A stretch of 54,871 bases of DNA from an uncultured Bacillus sp. (GCA_934215995.1 CAKQBC010000001.1:1-54871), one strand, 5' to 3'; counted from the stretch's first letter, positions 7,242 through 14,380 are shown. Made by a program: numbers and translations. The notes: generated by a model from the letters alone, not told the origin.

Positions 7242-7454
7242 ATGGAAAAGAAACGTATTGATTTTACCCTTAAAGCGGATGGGGAGTTTTACAAAGAGGA
7301 TATTAAATTCTCTTTGGCTCCCAACCAATTTACTAAATTAATTCAGGGATTCGTGTCGGCTTTAGCAGCTGAAGCGAAAGATGTTGAGATTTCTTTTGAA
7401 GGCAGAAATTGGGACCCTGTTGTCAGATATTTGGAGAGGAAGGAAGTAAAATAA
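7242..7454 (+). CDS. Small hypothetical protein, 70 aa
   Basis: GGGGAGG ribosome binding site within the preceding gene. Alternating strands (KKRIDFTLKADGEFYKEDI) then a helix. Its stop overlaps the next ATG by one base (TAATG), giving coupling to the cyclotransferase. It may be functionally tied to that enzyme. Confidence 0.66.
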   Translation: MEKKRIDFTLKADGEFYKEDIKFSLAPNQFTKLIQGFVSALAAEAKDVEISFEGRNWDPVVRYLERKEVK

Positions 7455-7957
7455 TGCAAACTACGAAACTACCAACTATGAAAATCAATGGAAAAACAAT
7501 GTATCTATACTGGAGTTACGGCTCCAACCTAAATCAACGACAGATGATGGCGCGTTGCTCGGATGCTATCCCTCTTATGAGGGCCGACCTACCTTCCTAT
7601 CATCTATTGTTCCGGGGAAACCGCAGAGGAAATGGTGTTGCAACCGTTGAACCACAAATCGGCTCTAAGATACCTGGAGCGTTATGGGCGGTCTCTCAGG
7701 CCGACCTGCGCGCTCTGGACCGCTACGAGGGCTATCCTACTCTTTATACTCGCGGAAATATTAAAGTCCACACCGAAGAAGGGGAAGTTGTCGAAGCCAT
7801 GACCTACTGGATGCATGACCATTATGTTCTAGCGGAACCTTCCGATTATTACTTGCAAACGATCCGCGAGGGCTACATGGATTTTGGTCTTGACCTGGGC
7901 CGCTTTGATTTGTTCTGCGCGAAGCATGACGCGGCTTGTAAGGGGGTGACAGCGTGA
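7454..7957 (+). CDS. Gamma-glutamylcyclotransferase family (AIG2-like), 167 aa
   Basis: The ATG at 7454 couples to the previous stop. The YGSNL motif (WSYGSNLNQRQM) and the Glu in DRYEGYP, which aligns with the family's catalytic acid, define the GGCT/AIG2 fold. Such enzymes cleave gamma-glutamyl amides, releasing 5-oxoproline. An amidoligase gene lies 300 bp downstream. As I recall, comparative-genomics work links GCS-like amidoligases with AIG2-like cyclotransferases. The two might build and remove a glutamyl-type modification; the substrate is unknown. Confidence 0.85.
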   Translation: MQTTKLPTMKINGKTMYLYWSYGSNLNQRQMMARCSDAIPLMRADLPSYHLLFRGNRRGNGVATVEPQIGSKIPGALWAVSQADLRALDRYEGYPTLYTRGNIKVHTEEGEVVEAMTYWMHDHYVLAEPSDYYLQTIREGYMDFGLDLGRFDLFCAKHDAACKGVTA

Positions 7958-8076
7958 AGAAGTACCTTGTGTCTGCTATGGCCCTGCTTGCGGCAGGTGT
8001 CCTTATCAAGCAGCTGAAAAAAGCCGGAAATCAACCGGTAGCAGCTCCAGAGCATTCTGAGTCGGTGGTATCTTAA
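7954..8076 (+). CDS. Small single-pass membrane peptide, 40 aa
   Basis: GTG start after AGGGGGTGA, overlapping the previous stop. A positively charged N-terminus, a hydrophobic helix (about 5-18) and a short polar tail. Too short to classify. It ends the operon before a strong terminator. Confidence 0.6.
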   Translation: MKKYLVSAMALLAAGVLIKQLKKAGNQPVAAPEHSESVVS

Positions 8077-8110
8077 ATCGAATAAATTGTTTACGTGTAT
8101 TCCCCTATTT

Positions 8111-8135
8111 GGTGGCCTTTTGGCCGCCTTTTTTT
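8111..8135 (+). terminator. Rho-independent terminator
   Basis: GGTGGCC (8111-8117) pairs with GGCCGCC, followed by seven or more T. It ends the 6066-8076 transcript. Confidence 0.85.
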
Positions 8136-8173
8136 ATGGACTTAATTGGTACAAAAAAGAAGCACAGAAAGAC

Positions 8174-8202
8174 TGTACGTACGTGAACATTTATCGTAAT
8201 AT
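8174..8202 (+). promoter_or_regulatory. TGTACGT-family promoter for the amidoligase
   Basis: TGTACG (8174-8179), 17 bases, TAATAT (8197-8202). The upstream half reads TGTACGTACGTGA, a doubled motif. A hexamer array follows. Confidence 0.65.
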
Positions 8203-8222
8203 ACAGATGTGTTAAAGAACAC

Positions 8223-8252
8223 GTAAACATAAACGTAAACATAAACATAAAA
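8223..8252 (+). repeat. RTAAAY hexamer array, 5 units
   Basis: GTAAAC, ATAAAC, GTAAAC, ATAAAC, ATAAAA in register in the leader of the amidoligase gene. Confidence 0.9.
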
Positions 8253-8271
8253 AACTTTGGGGGAATACATC

Positions 8272-9186
8272 ATGACAAACTTAATTAAACAACAAACATT
8301 CGGCGTAGAAATTGAAATGACTGGAATCACTCGTAAATATGCAGCTCACGTAATTAAAGAAGTAATTGGAACTGAAAACCCTGTAGTCTCTGAGGGTGGC
8401 GTGTACGACACATTCTCGGTTCGTGATGATCAAAACCGTAAATGGAAAGTGGTATTTGATTCTTCTATCTCTGATGAAATCAAAGTGAGAAAGATGGAAG
8501 CTGGCCACTCACGTTCTTCTTATAAAGTGGAGTTTGTTACTCCGGTCCTAAATTATGATGATATCGAATTGCTACAAGAGATTGTTCGCGGCTTTCGTAA
8601 AGCGGGAGCAAAAGTGAATCATTCTTGCGGCCTTCATATCCATGTTGGAAAAGATAAGCATGACGCTCGTTCTATGCGTAACCTTGTAAATATTCTTTCA
8701 GCTAAAGAGGACCTAATCCACCAAGCTTTGAAAATCACAAACTACCGCGCTTCAAACTGGACGAAGAAATTAAGCCCGGAAATGGTAGAAAAGTTAAATA
8801 AGCAAAAGCCAAAAGATACAGATGCTTTCTCTGATATCTGGTATGAGGGATATGGTAAAGGTGGCCACTACAACCGCAGCCGCTATCATGGTCTAAACCT
8901 TCACAATTTTTGGTATAGCCAAACGATTGAAGCTCGTTACTTTGAAGCAACTTTACACGCTGGAAAAGTCAAAGCATATATCCAGTGGTTCCTAGCGGTA
9001 TCGGCTCAGGCTATCACTCAACGATCCGCAAGCGCGAAGAAAACTCAAACGACTAACCCTGCTTATACATTCCGTACTTGGTTGCTACGTTTGGGCTTGA
9101 ATGGCGAAGAGTTTAAAACCTGCCGCTTACACATGCTTAGCGCGCTAGAGGGAGATAAGGCTTGGAGAAATAGCCAGGGAGCGTAA
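8272..9186 (+). CDS. Putative amidoligase (GCS/glutamine-synthetase-like), 304 aa
   Basis: ATG after GGGGG with the TACATCATG context. Conserved blocks: FGVEIEMTG (acidic ATP/Mg site), EFVTPVL, CGLHIHV, RYHGLNLHNFW and TIEARYFEATLHAGKVKAYI. These match the putative amidoligase family (COOH-NH2 ligases). The family is predicted to form amide or peptide bonds with ATP, possibly modifying cell wall or protein. The nearby cyclotransferase may be the opposing activity. The substrate cannot be read from sequence. It sits in its own promoter-hexamer cassette. Confidence 0.86.
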   Translation: MTNLIKQQTFGVEIEMTGITRKYAAHVIKEVIGTENPVVSEGGVYDTFSVRDDQNRKWKVVFDSSISDEIKVRKMEAGHSRSSYKVEFVTPVLNYDDIELLQEIVRGFRKAGAKVNHSCGLHIHVGKDKHDARSMRNLVNILSAKEDLIHQALKITNYRASNWTKKLSPEMVEKLNKQKPKDTDAFSDIWYEGYGKGGHYNRSRYHGLNLHNFWYSQTIEARYFEATLHAGKVKAYIQWFLAVSAQAITQRSASAKKTQTTNPAYTFRTWLLRLGLNGEEFKTCRLHMLSALEGDKAWRNSQGA

Positions 9187-9238
9187 TGCTCCTTGGTCCA
9201 CCCTTCTGGGGTTATGGACTCTATTTCCACTACAAAAA

Positions 9239-9274
9239 GTGACGGACGTACGGTAAGATACAGATGTGGTTGAG
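9239..9274 (+). promoter_or_regulatory. GTACGGTAAGAT promoter module
   Basis: GTGACGGAC then GTACGGTAAGATACAG (9248-9263), then GTGGTTGAG (9266-9274). Nearly identical to the modules at 5519 and 5986. Confidence 0.5.
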
Positions 9275-9304
9275 ATAAACGAATATATAAACGTAAATGT
9301 AAAC
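9275..9304 (+). repeat. RTAAAY hexamer array, 5 units
   Basis: ATAAAC, GAATAT, ATAAAC, GTAAAT, GTAAAC, then ATATAA and CAAGGAGG. The second unit has diverged but the register is kept. Confidence 0.82.
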
Positions 9305-9326
9305 ATATAACAAGGAGGAAACAAAA

Positions 9327-9503
9327 ATGAAAATCGAAGCTCGTACTAAAAATCATCCTTATCTATCAAATGTAACCCGCGATAAAAAATGCGTGATTCT
9401 GGATTGTCGCGGTGATGAAGAAACTGGTTTTGAATACCTTATCGAAGTTGGCAAATTTAATACGTTGCGTATGTGGATGTCCGAAGAATTCCTTGTTCTA
9501 TAA
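9327..9503 (+). CDS. Small hypothetical protein, 58 aa
   Basis: AAGGAGG ribosome binding site. Mixed charged sequence: starts MKIEARTKNHPYLSNVTRDK, contains CVILDCRGDEETGFEYLIEVG, ends MSEEFLVL. Probably a small beta-rich domain. Family unknown. Monocistronic cassette. Confidence 0.65.
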   Translation: MKIEARTKNHPYLSNVTRDKKCVILDCRGDEETGFEYLIEVGKFNTLRMWMSEEFLVL

Positions 9504-9557
9504 GGGTTCGGAGGAGGTTCCGAAAAACGCGACACACCCACTAATTGGACCTACACA

Positions 9558-9585
9558 TGTACGTCACTTGATGTTAAACTATAGA
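9558..9585 (+). promoter_or_regulatory. TGTACGT-family promoter
   Basis: TGTACG (9558-9563), 16 bases, TATAGA (9580-9585). The upstream motif reads TGTACGTCA. Confidence 0.55.
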
Positions 9586-9598
9586 AGTAGTGAAGGAC

Positions 9599-9622
9599 GT
9601 AAACATAAACGTAAACATAAAC
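9599..9622 (+). repeat. RTAAAY hexamer array, 4 units
   Basis: GTAAAC, ATAAAC, GTAAAC, ATAAAC, then AGGGAGG. Identical in order to array 6026-6049. Confidence 0.9.
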
Positions 9623-9637
9623 AGGGAGGAAACAACA

Positions 9638-9838
9638 ATGAAAAACAAACTAACAGCAAACGAAATTAAAAATAAAATGGCGGTTATCATGGCAGAGCTG
9701 AACAGCCTTCCGGTTGATGCTCAGGCTGAAGTCTTAAAGAAAATTCAAGAAGCAAAGCGTAATGAATTCTTGAATGATGCACACTTGCTTGATTGGGTTA
9801 GAAATGAAATTGCTTGGCAACAAGCGTTTGAACAATAA
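9638..9838 (+). CDS. Small helical hypothetical protein, 66 aa
   Basis: ATG after AGGGAGG. Predicted all-helical (LTANEIKNKMAVIMAELNSL then VLKKIQEAKRNEFL). An upstream in-frame extension would translate the hexamer array as VNINVNIN and is rejected. Family unknown. Confidence 0.66.
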   Translation: MKNKLTANEIKNKMAVIMAELNSLPVDAQAEVLKKIQEAKRNEFLNDAHLLDWVRNEIAWQQAFEQ

Positions 9839-9873
9839 AACGGGGGTGAATCCCCCTTGGGGGGTTAGACATC

Positions 9874-10032
9874 ATGGAGGAACTTATCTATCTGGTACGT
9901 AAGCAAGCAGTGATAAAAGTCGGCGGAAAATACGAAGCGGAAACGATCCAGCTGGCCGCGAAAGAACAAGGCTATAACTTTCAAATTAAAAAACAGGGCT
10001 GGAACTGGTTAGTGATTGACGCTGATGTTTAG
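9874..10032 (+). CDS. Small hypothetical protein, 52 aa
   Basis: ATG in the GACATCATG context after GGGGGG. A GGGGG/CCCCC hairpin precedes it (9842-9858). The C-terminal half (IKKQGWNWLVIDADV) is beta-rich; the sequence may be a DUF-type phage peptide. No confident family. Confidence 0.62.
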   Translation: MEELIYLVRKQAVIKVGGKYEAETIQLAAKEQGYNFQIKKQGWNWLVIDADV

Positions 10033-10050
10033 ATAAATGTAAACATAAAC
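10033..10050 (+). repeat. RTAAAY hexamer array, 3 units
   Basis: ATAAAT, GTAAAC, ATAAAC directly after the stop codon of the preceding gene and before AAGGGGG. Confidence 0.8.
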
Positions 10051-10072
10051 ATTCTTTTAAGGGGGTGATGCG

Positions 10073-10258
10073 GTGGCTAAGAAGATTGAGATTGTCTGGT
10101 GGAAATATAACGAAAATCGCGAAATGGAAACGATCTGTGAACACTTGGACGATGTGGTGGACATGGTTGAATATATATACCGGAATCGCTTAAAAGATGA
10201 AGATATCTTTCTACTTCATGAAGTGGAAGTGGATGAGAAGGAAGGGCTAAATGAATGA
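10073..10258 (+). CDS. Small acidic hypothetical protein, 61 aa
   Basis: GTG start after AGGGGGTGATG. Acidic (C-terminus LLHEVEVDEKEGLNE) with an aromatic N-terminus (IEIVWWKYNENREME). No family recognised. ATGA overlap with the next gene. Confidence 0.64.
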   Translation: MAKKIEIVWWKYNENREMETICEHLDDVVDMVEYIYRNRLKDEDIFLLHEVEVDEKEGLNE

Positions 10259-10449
10259 TTAACGTTACGCCAGAAATGCTCCGCGAGAAAGAGTGGGCTT
10301 TGTTGGACCTGCTACACATTAAACAAACAGGCAGCTACAACGAATATGTAACCGAGAAGAATATCGACGACTGGATTTCCGGTCAAAAACATGAAATCGA
10401 AACGCTAAAAAAACTACTAAAAAAACAACAACAAAAAGGAGAGAAATAA
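10255..10449 (+). CDS. Small helical hypothetical protein, 64 aa
   Basis: The ATG overlaps the previous stop. Mostly helical with a Lys/Gln-rich coiled C-terminus (ETLKKLLKKQQQKGEK). Translationally coupled with its neighbours and probably in the same operon as the Ltp-like gene. Confidence 0.63.
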   Translation: MINVTPEMLREKEWALLDLLHIKQTGSYNEYVTEKNIDDWISGQKHEIETLKKLLKKQQQKGEK

Positions 10450-10453
10450 CATC

Positions 10454-11011
10454 ATGAAAAAATTCTTTAAATTTGTAGGCTTTGGATTCTTAGGACTTAT
10501 TGCTTTGGGTATTATCGCGGCAGTTGCAGGCGGCGGGGAAGAAACAGCTACTGAACCAAAAACAGAAACAGCGGCTCCGGCTACTGAAACGAAGGAAGAA
10601 AAAACTGAACCAAAAGAGGCAGCTCCGGCTGAACCGAAAAAGGAAGAAGCGGCTCCTGAAGTGAAAGAGGAACCGAAAAAAGAAAAGGCGGCTCCTGCTC
10701 CAGTGAAGGAAGAACCAGAAATGTCGGCTTCACAAAAGAATGCCATTCGCGCAGCTGAAAACTATATCTCTATGATGCCTTTCTCAAAGAGCGGCTTGGT
10801 TGAACAATTAACGTTTGAAGGCTATACAAAAGAAGAAGCAAGTTTTGCGGTTGATAACATTGAGGTTGACTGGAAAGAACAAGCGGTTAAAGCGGCTGAA
10901 AACTATAATGAAGTAATGCCTATGTCAAGAGATGGCTTGATTCAACAATTAACATTCGAAGGTCATAGTCAGGCAGATGCAACTTACGCGGTTGACCAAC
11001 TTGGACTATAA
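10454..11011 (+). CDS. Ltp-like superinfection-exclusion membrane protein, 185 aa
   Basis: ATG in the TAACATCATG context. An N-terminal membrane helix (about 8-26), a long Glu/Pro/Ala/Lys linker (30-92) and two tandem copies of the Ltp-type domain (about 95-138 and 142-185): KNAIRAAENYISMMPFSKSG with LVEQLTFEGYTKEEASFAV, then a near repeat. This domain occurs in host surface lipoproteins, including Ltp of Streptococcus phage TP-J34, which blocks DNA injection of related phages. No lipobox Cys is present, so this one would be held by the membrane helix. Confidence 0.85.
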   Translation: MKKFFKFVGFGFLGLIALGIIAAVAGGGEETATEPKTETAAPATETKEEKTEPKEAAPAEPKKEEAAPEVKEEPKKEKAAPAPVKEEPEMSASQKNAIRAAENYISMMPFSKSGLVEQLTFEGYTKEEASFAVDNIEVDWKEQAVKAAENYNEVMPMSRDGLIQQLTFEGHSQADATYAVDQLGL

Positions 11012-11024
11012 TATTTAAAATTCA

Positions 11025-11044
11025 GGGGGCTTGCGCTCCCTTTC
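11025..11044 (+). terminator. Weak hairpin terminator
   Basis: GGGGGC (11025-11030) with GCTCCC (11035-11040), then TTTCTC. Short stem with one G-T pair. Confidence 0.45.
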
Positions 11045-11080
11045 TCTATAAAAATATAATAGAAGGAGATGGAAAAATTT

Positions 11081-11245
11081 ATGATGAAGCAAGCAGAAGG
11101 AAAAGTGCGTATTTTAGCAGATGTCTCACCGGATATTCGTGAAAAATTGGACGCGGTTTGTCGAGAACTGGAACTGTCGAGAAAAGACTTTATCCAAAAA
11201 ATGATTGAAGAACAATATTCTGAACATGTCGAGCGTGACCAGTAA
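11081..11245 (+). CDS. Ribbon-helix-helix (Arc/MetJ-like) protein, 54 aa
   Basis: ATGATG start after GAAGGAG. VRILADVSPDIREKLDAVCR followed by ELSRKDFIQKMIEEQY fits strand-helix-helix RHH geometry (strand 9-14, helices 17-31 and 34-47). Likely a small DNA-binding repressor; the target is unknown. It could be a copy-number or cassette regulator. Confidence 0.72.
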   Translation: MMKQAEGKVRILADVSPDIREKLDAVCRELELSRKDFIQKMIEEQYSEHVERDQ

Positions 11246-11281
11246 CTGGTTGCGCTCTTTTCGCCAGAGGAGGAGAAAAGG

Positions 11282-11635
11282 ATGAAATATGTCAATCGGT
11301 TAACGCGGGAAGTGGAGCAGCATATGCCGGAGTTTGGTTCCTATGAAGAAGCCAGGGATTGGTTTAAGGAAAAATTCGGGGGAATGTTCACTGGTCTAAA
11401 AGATGTGTATGATGTAGATGGAGAGCCTTGTTATGAACACCATGTGGTCGTTGACCCGCAGTCGTATAATGAGGGCAGGAAAGACCTTTTTGCGGACATT
11501 GAATCGGGGAAGGTGAAAGTCGCCAAAGATGGAACGCCGCTCGTCAACATGGCCGAATATGACGCGATGGATTATATGATGAGTTATCATCCGATTCAAA
11601 TTATGAAGTCTGGCGGGGTTCATATCGTTTATTAA
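11282..11635 (+). CDS. Hypothetical protein, 117 aa
   Basis: GAGGAGG ribosome binding site. Globular alpha/beta composition (SYEEARDWFKEKFGGMF, YEHHVVVDPQSYNEGRKDLF, a YDAMDYMMSYHP helix). I do not recognise the family. Followed after 17 bases by another small gene. Confidence 0.66.
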   Translation: MKYVNRLTREVEQHMPEFGSYEEARDWFKEKFGGMFTGLKDVYDVDGEPCYEHHVVVDPQSYNEGRKDLFADIESGKVKVAKDGTPLVNMAEYDAMDYMMSYHPIQIMKSGGVHIVY

Positions 11636-11652
11636 AAAGTGGGGGATGTAAG

Positions 11653-11910
11653 ATGGACAATGCAGGAATTTTGGGCGCAATGGCGGACCGCTGGAAAAAT
11701 GGCAGCTTGTTTTTGCTGATGGATTTGGAGCGTACTGTTGGCTCTGGTGTGGCTCATTACTGGAAGGCCAATCGTCATGGCTATACGCAAGACCCGACCG
11801 AAGCGGGCCTGTTTGACGAACCGGTAGCCGCTCGTCTGGTTGAGGAAGACTTTGATAAGCGTACCGTCATGATCAGTGCGGCGGTCGTAGATAAAATACT
11901 TAGAAAATAG
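11653..11910 (+). CDS. Hypothetical protein, 85 aa
   Basis: ATG after GTGGGGGA. Begins MDNAGILGAMADRWKNGSLF; Trp- and Arg-rich core; C-terminus VDKILRK. No known motif. Same operon as the genes around it. Confidence 0.63.
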   Translation: MDNAGILGAMADRWKNGSLFLLMDLERTVGSGVAHYWKANRHGYTQDPTEAGLFDEPVAARLVEEDFDKRTVMISAAVVDKILRK

Positions 11911-11923
11911 GATTTGATTGAAA

Positions 11924-12082
11924 ATGAAAAATAAAAAACATAATTGGTTTCAGATTGAAGGAACGCTCCGATTGGATAAGGAAATGACGGCTGAGGAATT
12001 AACTGAAATGCTGGACAAGCTTGGCATTGAATTTCTGGGGAACGTGAAACCTTCTACCATAAAAGATGAAGATTATAAGTAA
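11924..12082 (+). CDS. Small hypothetical protein, 52 aa
   Basis: The ATG at 11924 has only a weak upstream purine stretch. Begins MKNKKHNWFQIEGTLRLDKE; helical centre (TAEELTEMLDKLGIEFLG). Possibly a small alpha/beta peptide. Last gene before a hairpin. Confidence 0.55.
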   Translation: MKNKKHNWFQIEGTLRLDKEMTAEELTEMLDKLGIEFLGNVKPSTIKDEDYK

Positions 12083-12091
12083 CCAAAAAAA

Positions 12092-12117
12092 GCGCGCCTT
12101 TGATGGCCACGCTCTTT
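12092..12117 (+). terminator. Imperfect terminator hairpin
   Basis: GCGCGCC (12092-12098) with GGCCACGC (12105-12112), then TTTT. The stem is imperfect. Confidence 0.45.
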
Positions 12118-12254
12118 TCGGGACTGTTATTAGTTTTTTTAAAAAGAAGTTTTACGTCCGTTCCACGGGACGGAAACAATATAGTTTTATTGTATCAAAA
12201 TTTGATGGTATCATGGAATTCAGAAAAACCGTCCAGCTCTGGATGATGCAGAAA

Positions 12255-12284
12255 GGGTGACCCATTTTTGGGACACCCTTTTTG
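12255..12284. terminator. Bidirectional terminator
   Basis: GGGTG-A-CCC (12255-12263) pairs with GGG-A-CACCC (12270-12278), with A-rich and T-rich flanks. It separates the rightward accessory genes from the leftward membrane protein. Confidence 0.8.
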
Positions 12285-12767
12285 TTATCCTGCGTAAGTG
12301 TCGAAAAAATTAAAGACCTGGTATCCGTTAAAAATTAAACACATCAGGCCGATAAATAAAAACAGCTTGCTTTTCAAAACAAAGGATGACCTCAAAATGT
12401 AAATGGAACAGGCCACGCCGCCTACGTTCCCGATGAAGAGCGGCAAGTCTACCCACCTATCCTCTATCCCGGTGAAAAGGGCCACAAAAATAAAAATGAC
12501 GGTAAATATCATAAAGAAAAGAAATCCTGCAAGGCCGAACCGAATTAAGCGGATATTCGTTTCTGAATCGCTCACAGGGCGTTCCTCAAAGGTTAGTTTG
12601 CGGCAGTCTGGTCCGAAGGTTTCCGCGTATATCTTCTTGACGATCCGTTCCTCACGTTTCTCGTAATAGACCACGATGGGAACCTGCGGGTTCGTTTCAT
12701 CCATCAACTTCTTTAAATGCTCCGCATAATAACGCAGCTCCTGTTTCCTTGCTCTGGTCACTAGCAT
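12285..12767 (-). CDS. Membrane protein, 160 aa
   Basis: A soluble N-terminal part (about 1-70, Arg/Glu-rich) followed by about three hydrophobic helices (72-98, 107-125, 130-155). No recognised family. It is one of the few minus-strand genes, and its upstream region carries a perfect 17-bp operator. This suggests lysogenic expression under the same repressor. An exclusion or immunity role is possible but not shown. Confidence 0.66.
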   Translation of the reverse strand: MLVTRARKQELRYYAEHLKKLMDETNPQVPIVVYYEKREERIVKKIYAETFGPDCRKLTFEERPVSDSETNIRLIRFGLAGFLFFMIFTVIFIFVALFTGIEDRWVDLPLFIGNVGGVACSIYILRSSFVLKSKLFLFIGLMCLIFNGYQVFNFFDTYAG

Positions 12768-12799
12768 GAAATCCCCACCTGTTTATTTTCTCTCTCAAT

Positions 12800-12816
12800 T
12801 TTAGCAAATTGCTAAA
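12800..12816. promoter_or_regulatory. Perfect 17-bp palindromic operator
   Basis: TTTAGCAAATTGCTAAA, perfect about its centre base, lying upstream of the minus-strand membrane protein and about 170 bp before the resolvase. Strongest match to the predicted repressor consensus TTTARCAA-N-TTGYTAAA. Confidence 0.75.
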
Positions 12817-12854
12817 CTAGAAGTTAAGGGATTTTTCTTATCTTCTAGATTGTC

Positions 12855-12952
12855 TGTCCGAAAAACAGTTGTTTTCTGGACACTATTTTTCTATTAAACG
12901 CTTTTTGCTTTGTTTATCGTTTTATAAAGTCCATTTAACATGTCCGAAAAAT
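12855..12952 (+). other. Candidate res site for the serine resolvase
   Basis: TGTCCGAAAAAC (12855-12866) and GTTTTCTGGACA (12871-12882) form an inverted repeat spanning 28 bp, the usual size of a resolvase subsite. A third half-site, TGTCCGAAAAAT, lies at 12941-12952, just before the gene. res sites normally sit next to the resolvase gene. Confidence 0.68.
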
Positions 12953-12985
12953 TTATGCTAAAATGGAGGGTATGGAGGGGTTTTT

Positions 12986-13570
12986 ATGACAAAAATAGGG
13001 TATTCCCGCGTTAGCACCGTTGGACAAAAACTGGACCGACAAATTAAGCAGCTGAAAGCGGAAGGGTGCGAAGTGATTTATCAAGATAAAATTAGCGGTT
13101 CTGCAAAAAGCAGACCTGAATTAAATAAAATGCTGGAGGAACTGAAAGAAGGGGATTTGGTTCTGGTGACCGATTTGACTCGTATTAGCCGCAGCTCTCA
13201 GCACCTGTTTGAACTGGTGGAGATTTTCCGCAATAAAAAAGCTAACCTTAAATCCATAAAAGATACCTGGCTGGACCTTTCAGAAGATAACCCATATTCA
13301 CACTTTCTACTTTTGGTTATGTCCGGGGTGGCGCAGCTGGAAAGAGATTTAATTGCTATGAGGGTTCGTGAGGGAGTGGCTATTGCAAAAGAGAAAGGAA
13401 AATATTTAGGGCGGCCTGTGAAATACTCGGATAAAAATAGCAAACTTTTACACGCTTTGGAATTGTACGAAGAAGGGAATAAAACGGTTAAACAGATTTG
13501 TGAGATTACTGGCGTGGGCCGCAGTACTCTTTATGAAAAAATAAAAGAGCGCGGGTTGGTCCGTACATAA
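12986..13570 (+). CDS. Serine recombinase (resolvase/invertase), 194 aa
   Basis: ATG after GGAGGG. The N-terminal catalytic domain has YSRVSTVGQKLDRQ with the nucleophile Ser at residue 9, and LTRISRSSQHLFELV. The long E helix and a C-terminal HTH (VKQICEITGVGRSTLYEKIK) complete a small resolvase of normal length. It likely resolves dimers of the circular prophage to help stable inheritance. It could instead be an invertase, but no invertible segment was found nearby. Confidence 0.9.
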   Translation: MTKIGYSRVSTVGQKLDRQIKQLKAEGCEVIYQDKISGSAKSRPELNKMLEELKEGDLVLVTDLTRISRSSQHLFELVEIFRNKKANLKSIKDTWLDLSEDNPYSHFLLLVMSGVAQLERDLIAMRVREGVAIAKEKGKYLGRPVKYSDKNSKLLHALELYEEGNKTVKQICEITGVGRSTLYEKIKERGLVRT

Positions 13571-13758
13571 TGGAATGGAAACCTGAAGGGCGGGATATGT
13601 GTACCTATTGTGCGAAGTGGTTTCCTGTCGACCAGCTCCAAAAGATCCGGGGGGATGATTCGCCGCACCTGAAACGGTTGTATTGCGCTCGATGCTTGCC
13701 AGAGGTGCAGGCGGCTCATGATGACTTGCCTTGGAACCGGAAATATCCGAAGTGGTAG
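13570..13758 (+). CDS. Small zinc-ribbon protein, 62 aa
   Basis: The ATG overlaps the resolvase stop (TAATG). Two cysteine pairs, CTYC (11-14) and CARC (39-42), form a zinc ribbon in a basic, Pro/Trp-rich peptide. Function unknown; it is coupled to the resolvase and may be an accessory factor or an independent early peptide. Confidence 0.68.
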   Translation: MEWKPEGRDMCTYCAKWFPVDQLQKIRGDDSPHLKRLYCARCLPEVQAAHDDLPWNRKYPKW

Positions 13759-13803
13759 CTTTGGTTGAACCCATTAATTGCTACCGCTTTTCTTCTATAT
13801 ATA

Positions 13804-13834
13804 TGTACGTTTACCTTAGATTTTACGGTAACAT
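13804..13834 (+). promoter_or_regulatory. TGTACGT...TTACGGTAACAT module
   Basis: TGTACGT (13804-13810) and TTACGGTAACAT (13823-13834) upstream of the HNH gene. Same paired elements as at 14243. Confidence 0.5.
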
Positions 13835-13857
13835 TTTAATGTAAGGAGGCTTGTTTT

Positions 13858-14238
13858 ATGAATGAAGAATATTATATGGAAAGAACGTATGAACGTTTTA
13901 ATGAAAAATTATCCTTATCTGAAGATGGTTGTTGGGAATGGACGGGGGCAAAGGGTTCTAAAGGTTATGGACAATTTATCTATAAAGGGAAAAATGTATA
14001 TACACACCGCTTTGTTTATTCCATGTTAAATGGAGAAATTCCCGCTGGTATGGTTGTTTGCCACAAATGCGATAATCCTGCCTGTTGTAACCCTGAACAC
14101 CTATTCCTTGGAACGCATAGAGATAATTTTGATGACATGGTTTCAAAAAGAAGGCACCCATTTATTACCCCAGAAACCGTTGGTAGGGGAAAGGTTTACT
14201 CCCTAAAAAAAGCCAGGGAATTGGGAATAATTGAGTAG
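13858..14238 (+). CDS. HNH endonuclease (homing-type), 126 aa
   Basis: AAGGAGG ribosome binding site. The segments [50 protein letters not shown] and [13 protein letters not shown] are characteristic of the HNH_3-type phage homing nucleases. It is free-standing, preceded and followed by TGTACGT promoter modules, as if inserted between cassettes. It would nick or cut DNA of related phages to favour its own spread. Confidence 0.87.
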   Translation: MNEEYYMERTYERFNEKLSLSEDGCWEWTGAKGSKGYGQFIYKGKNVYTHRFVYSMLNGEIPAGMVVCHKCDNPACCNPEHLFLGTHRDNFDDMVSKRRHPFITPETVGRGKVYSLKKARELGIIE

Positions 14239-14242
14239 TAAA

Positions 14243-14276
14243 TGTACGTGACATTACCGAAAATGTACGGTAACAT
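14243..14276 (+). promoter_or_regulatory. TGTACGTGA...TGTACGGTAACAT module
   Basis: TGTACGTGA (14243-14251), then TGTACGGTAACAT (14264-14276), then a hexamer array. Confidence 0.5.
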
Positions 14277-14300
14277 GTAAATGTAGATGTAAATGTAAAC
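14277..14300 (+). repeat. RTAAAY hexamer array, 4 units
   Basis: GTAAAT, GTAGAT, GTAAAT, GTAAAC in register after the promoter module. Confidence 0.82.
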
Positions 14301-14356
14301 ATGGAAACGAGGGAACGGTCCTTGCTGACTGCAGGGGTTCTCTTAAAAGGAATAAT

Positions 14357-14380
14357 GTTTATGTTTACATAAATGTAAAT
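14357..14380. repeat. Inverted hexamer array (palindromic)
   Basis: GTTTAT, GTTTAC, then ATAAAT, GTAAAT: two reverse-orientation units facing two forward units with no break in register. Confidence 0.75.

Noticed and set aside
9590..9640. N-terminal extension of the 66-aa protein (VNINVNIN)
   Set aside because: It would translate the hexamer leader and skip the AGGGAGG site; the ATG at 9638 is correct.
12066..12260. ORF of 64 aa after the small gene at 11924
   Set aside because: No ribosome binding site, crosses a hairpin and ends in the terminator; odd basic composition. Probably noncoding.
12986..13570. Serine recombinase as phage integrase
   Set aside because: At 194 aa it lacks the large C-terminal domain of serine integrases; a resolvase/invertase fits better.
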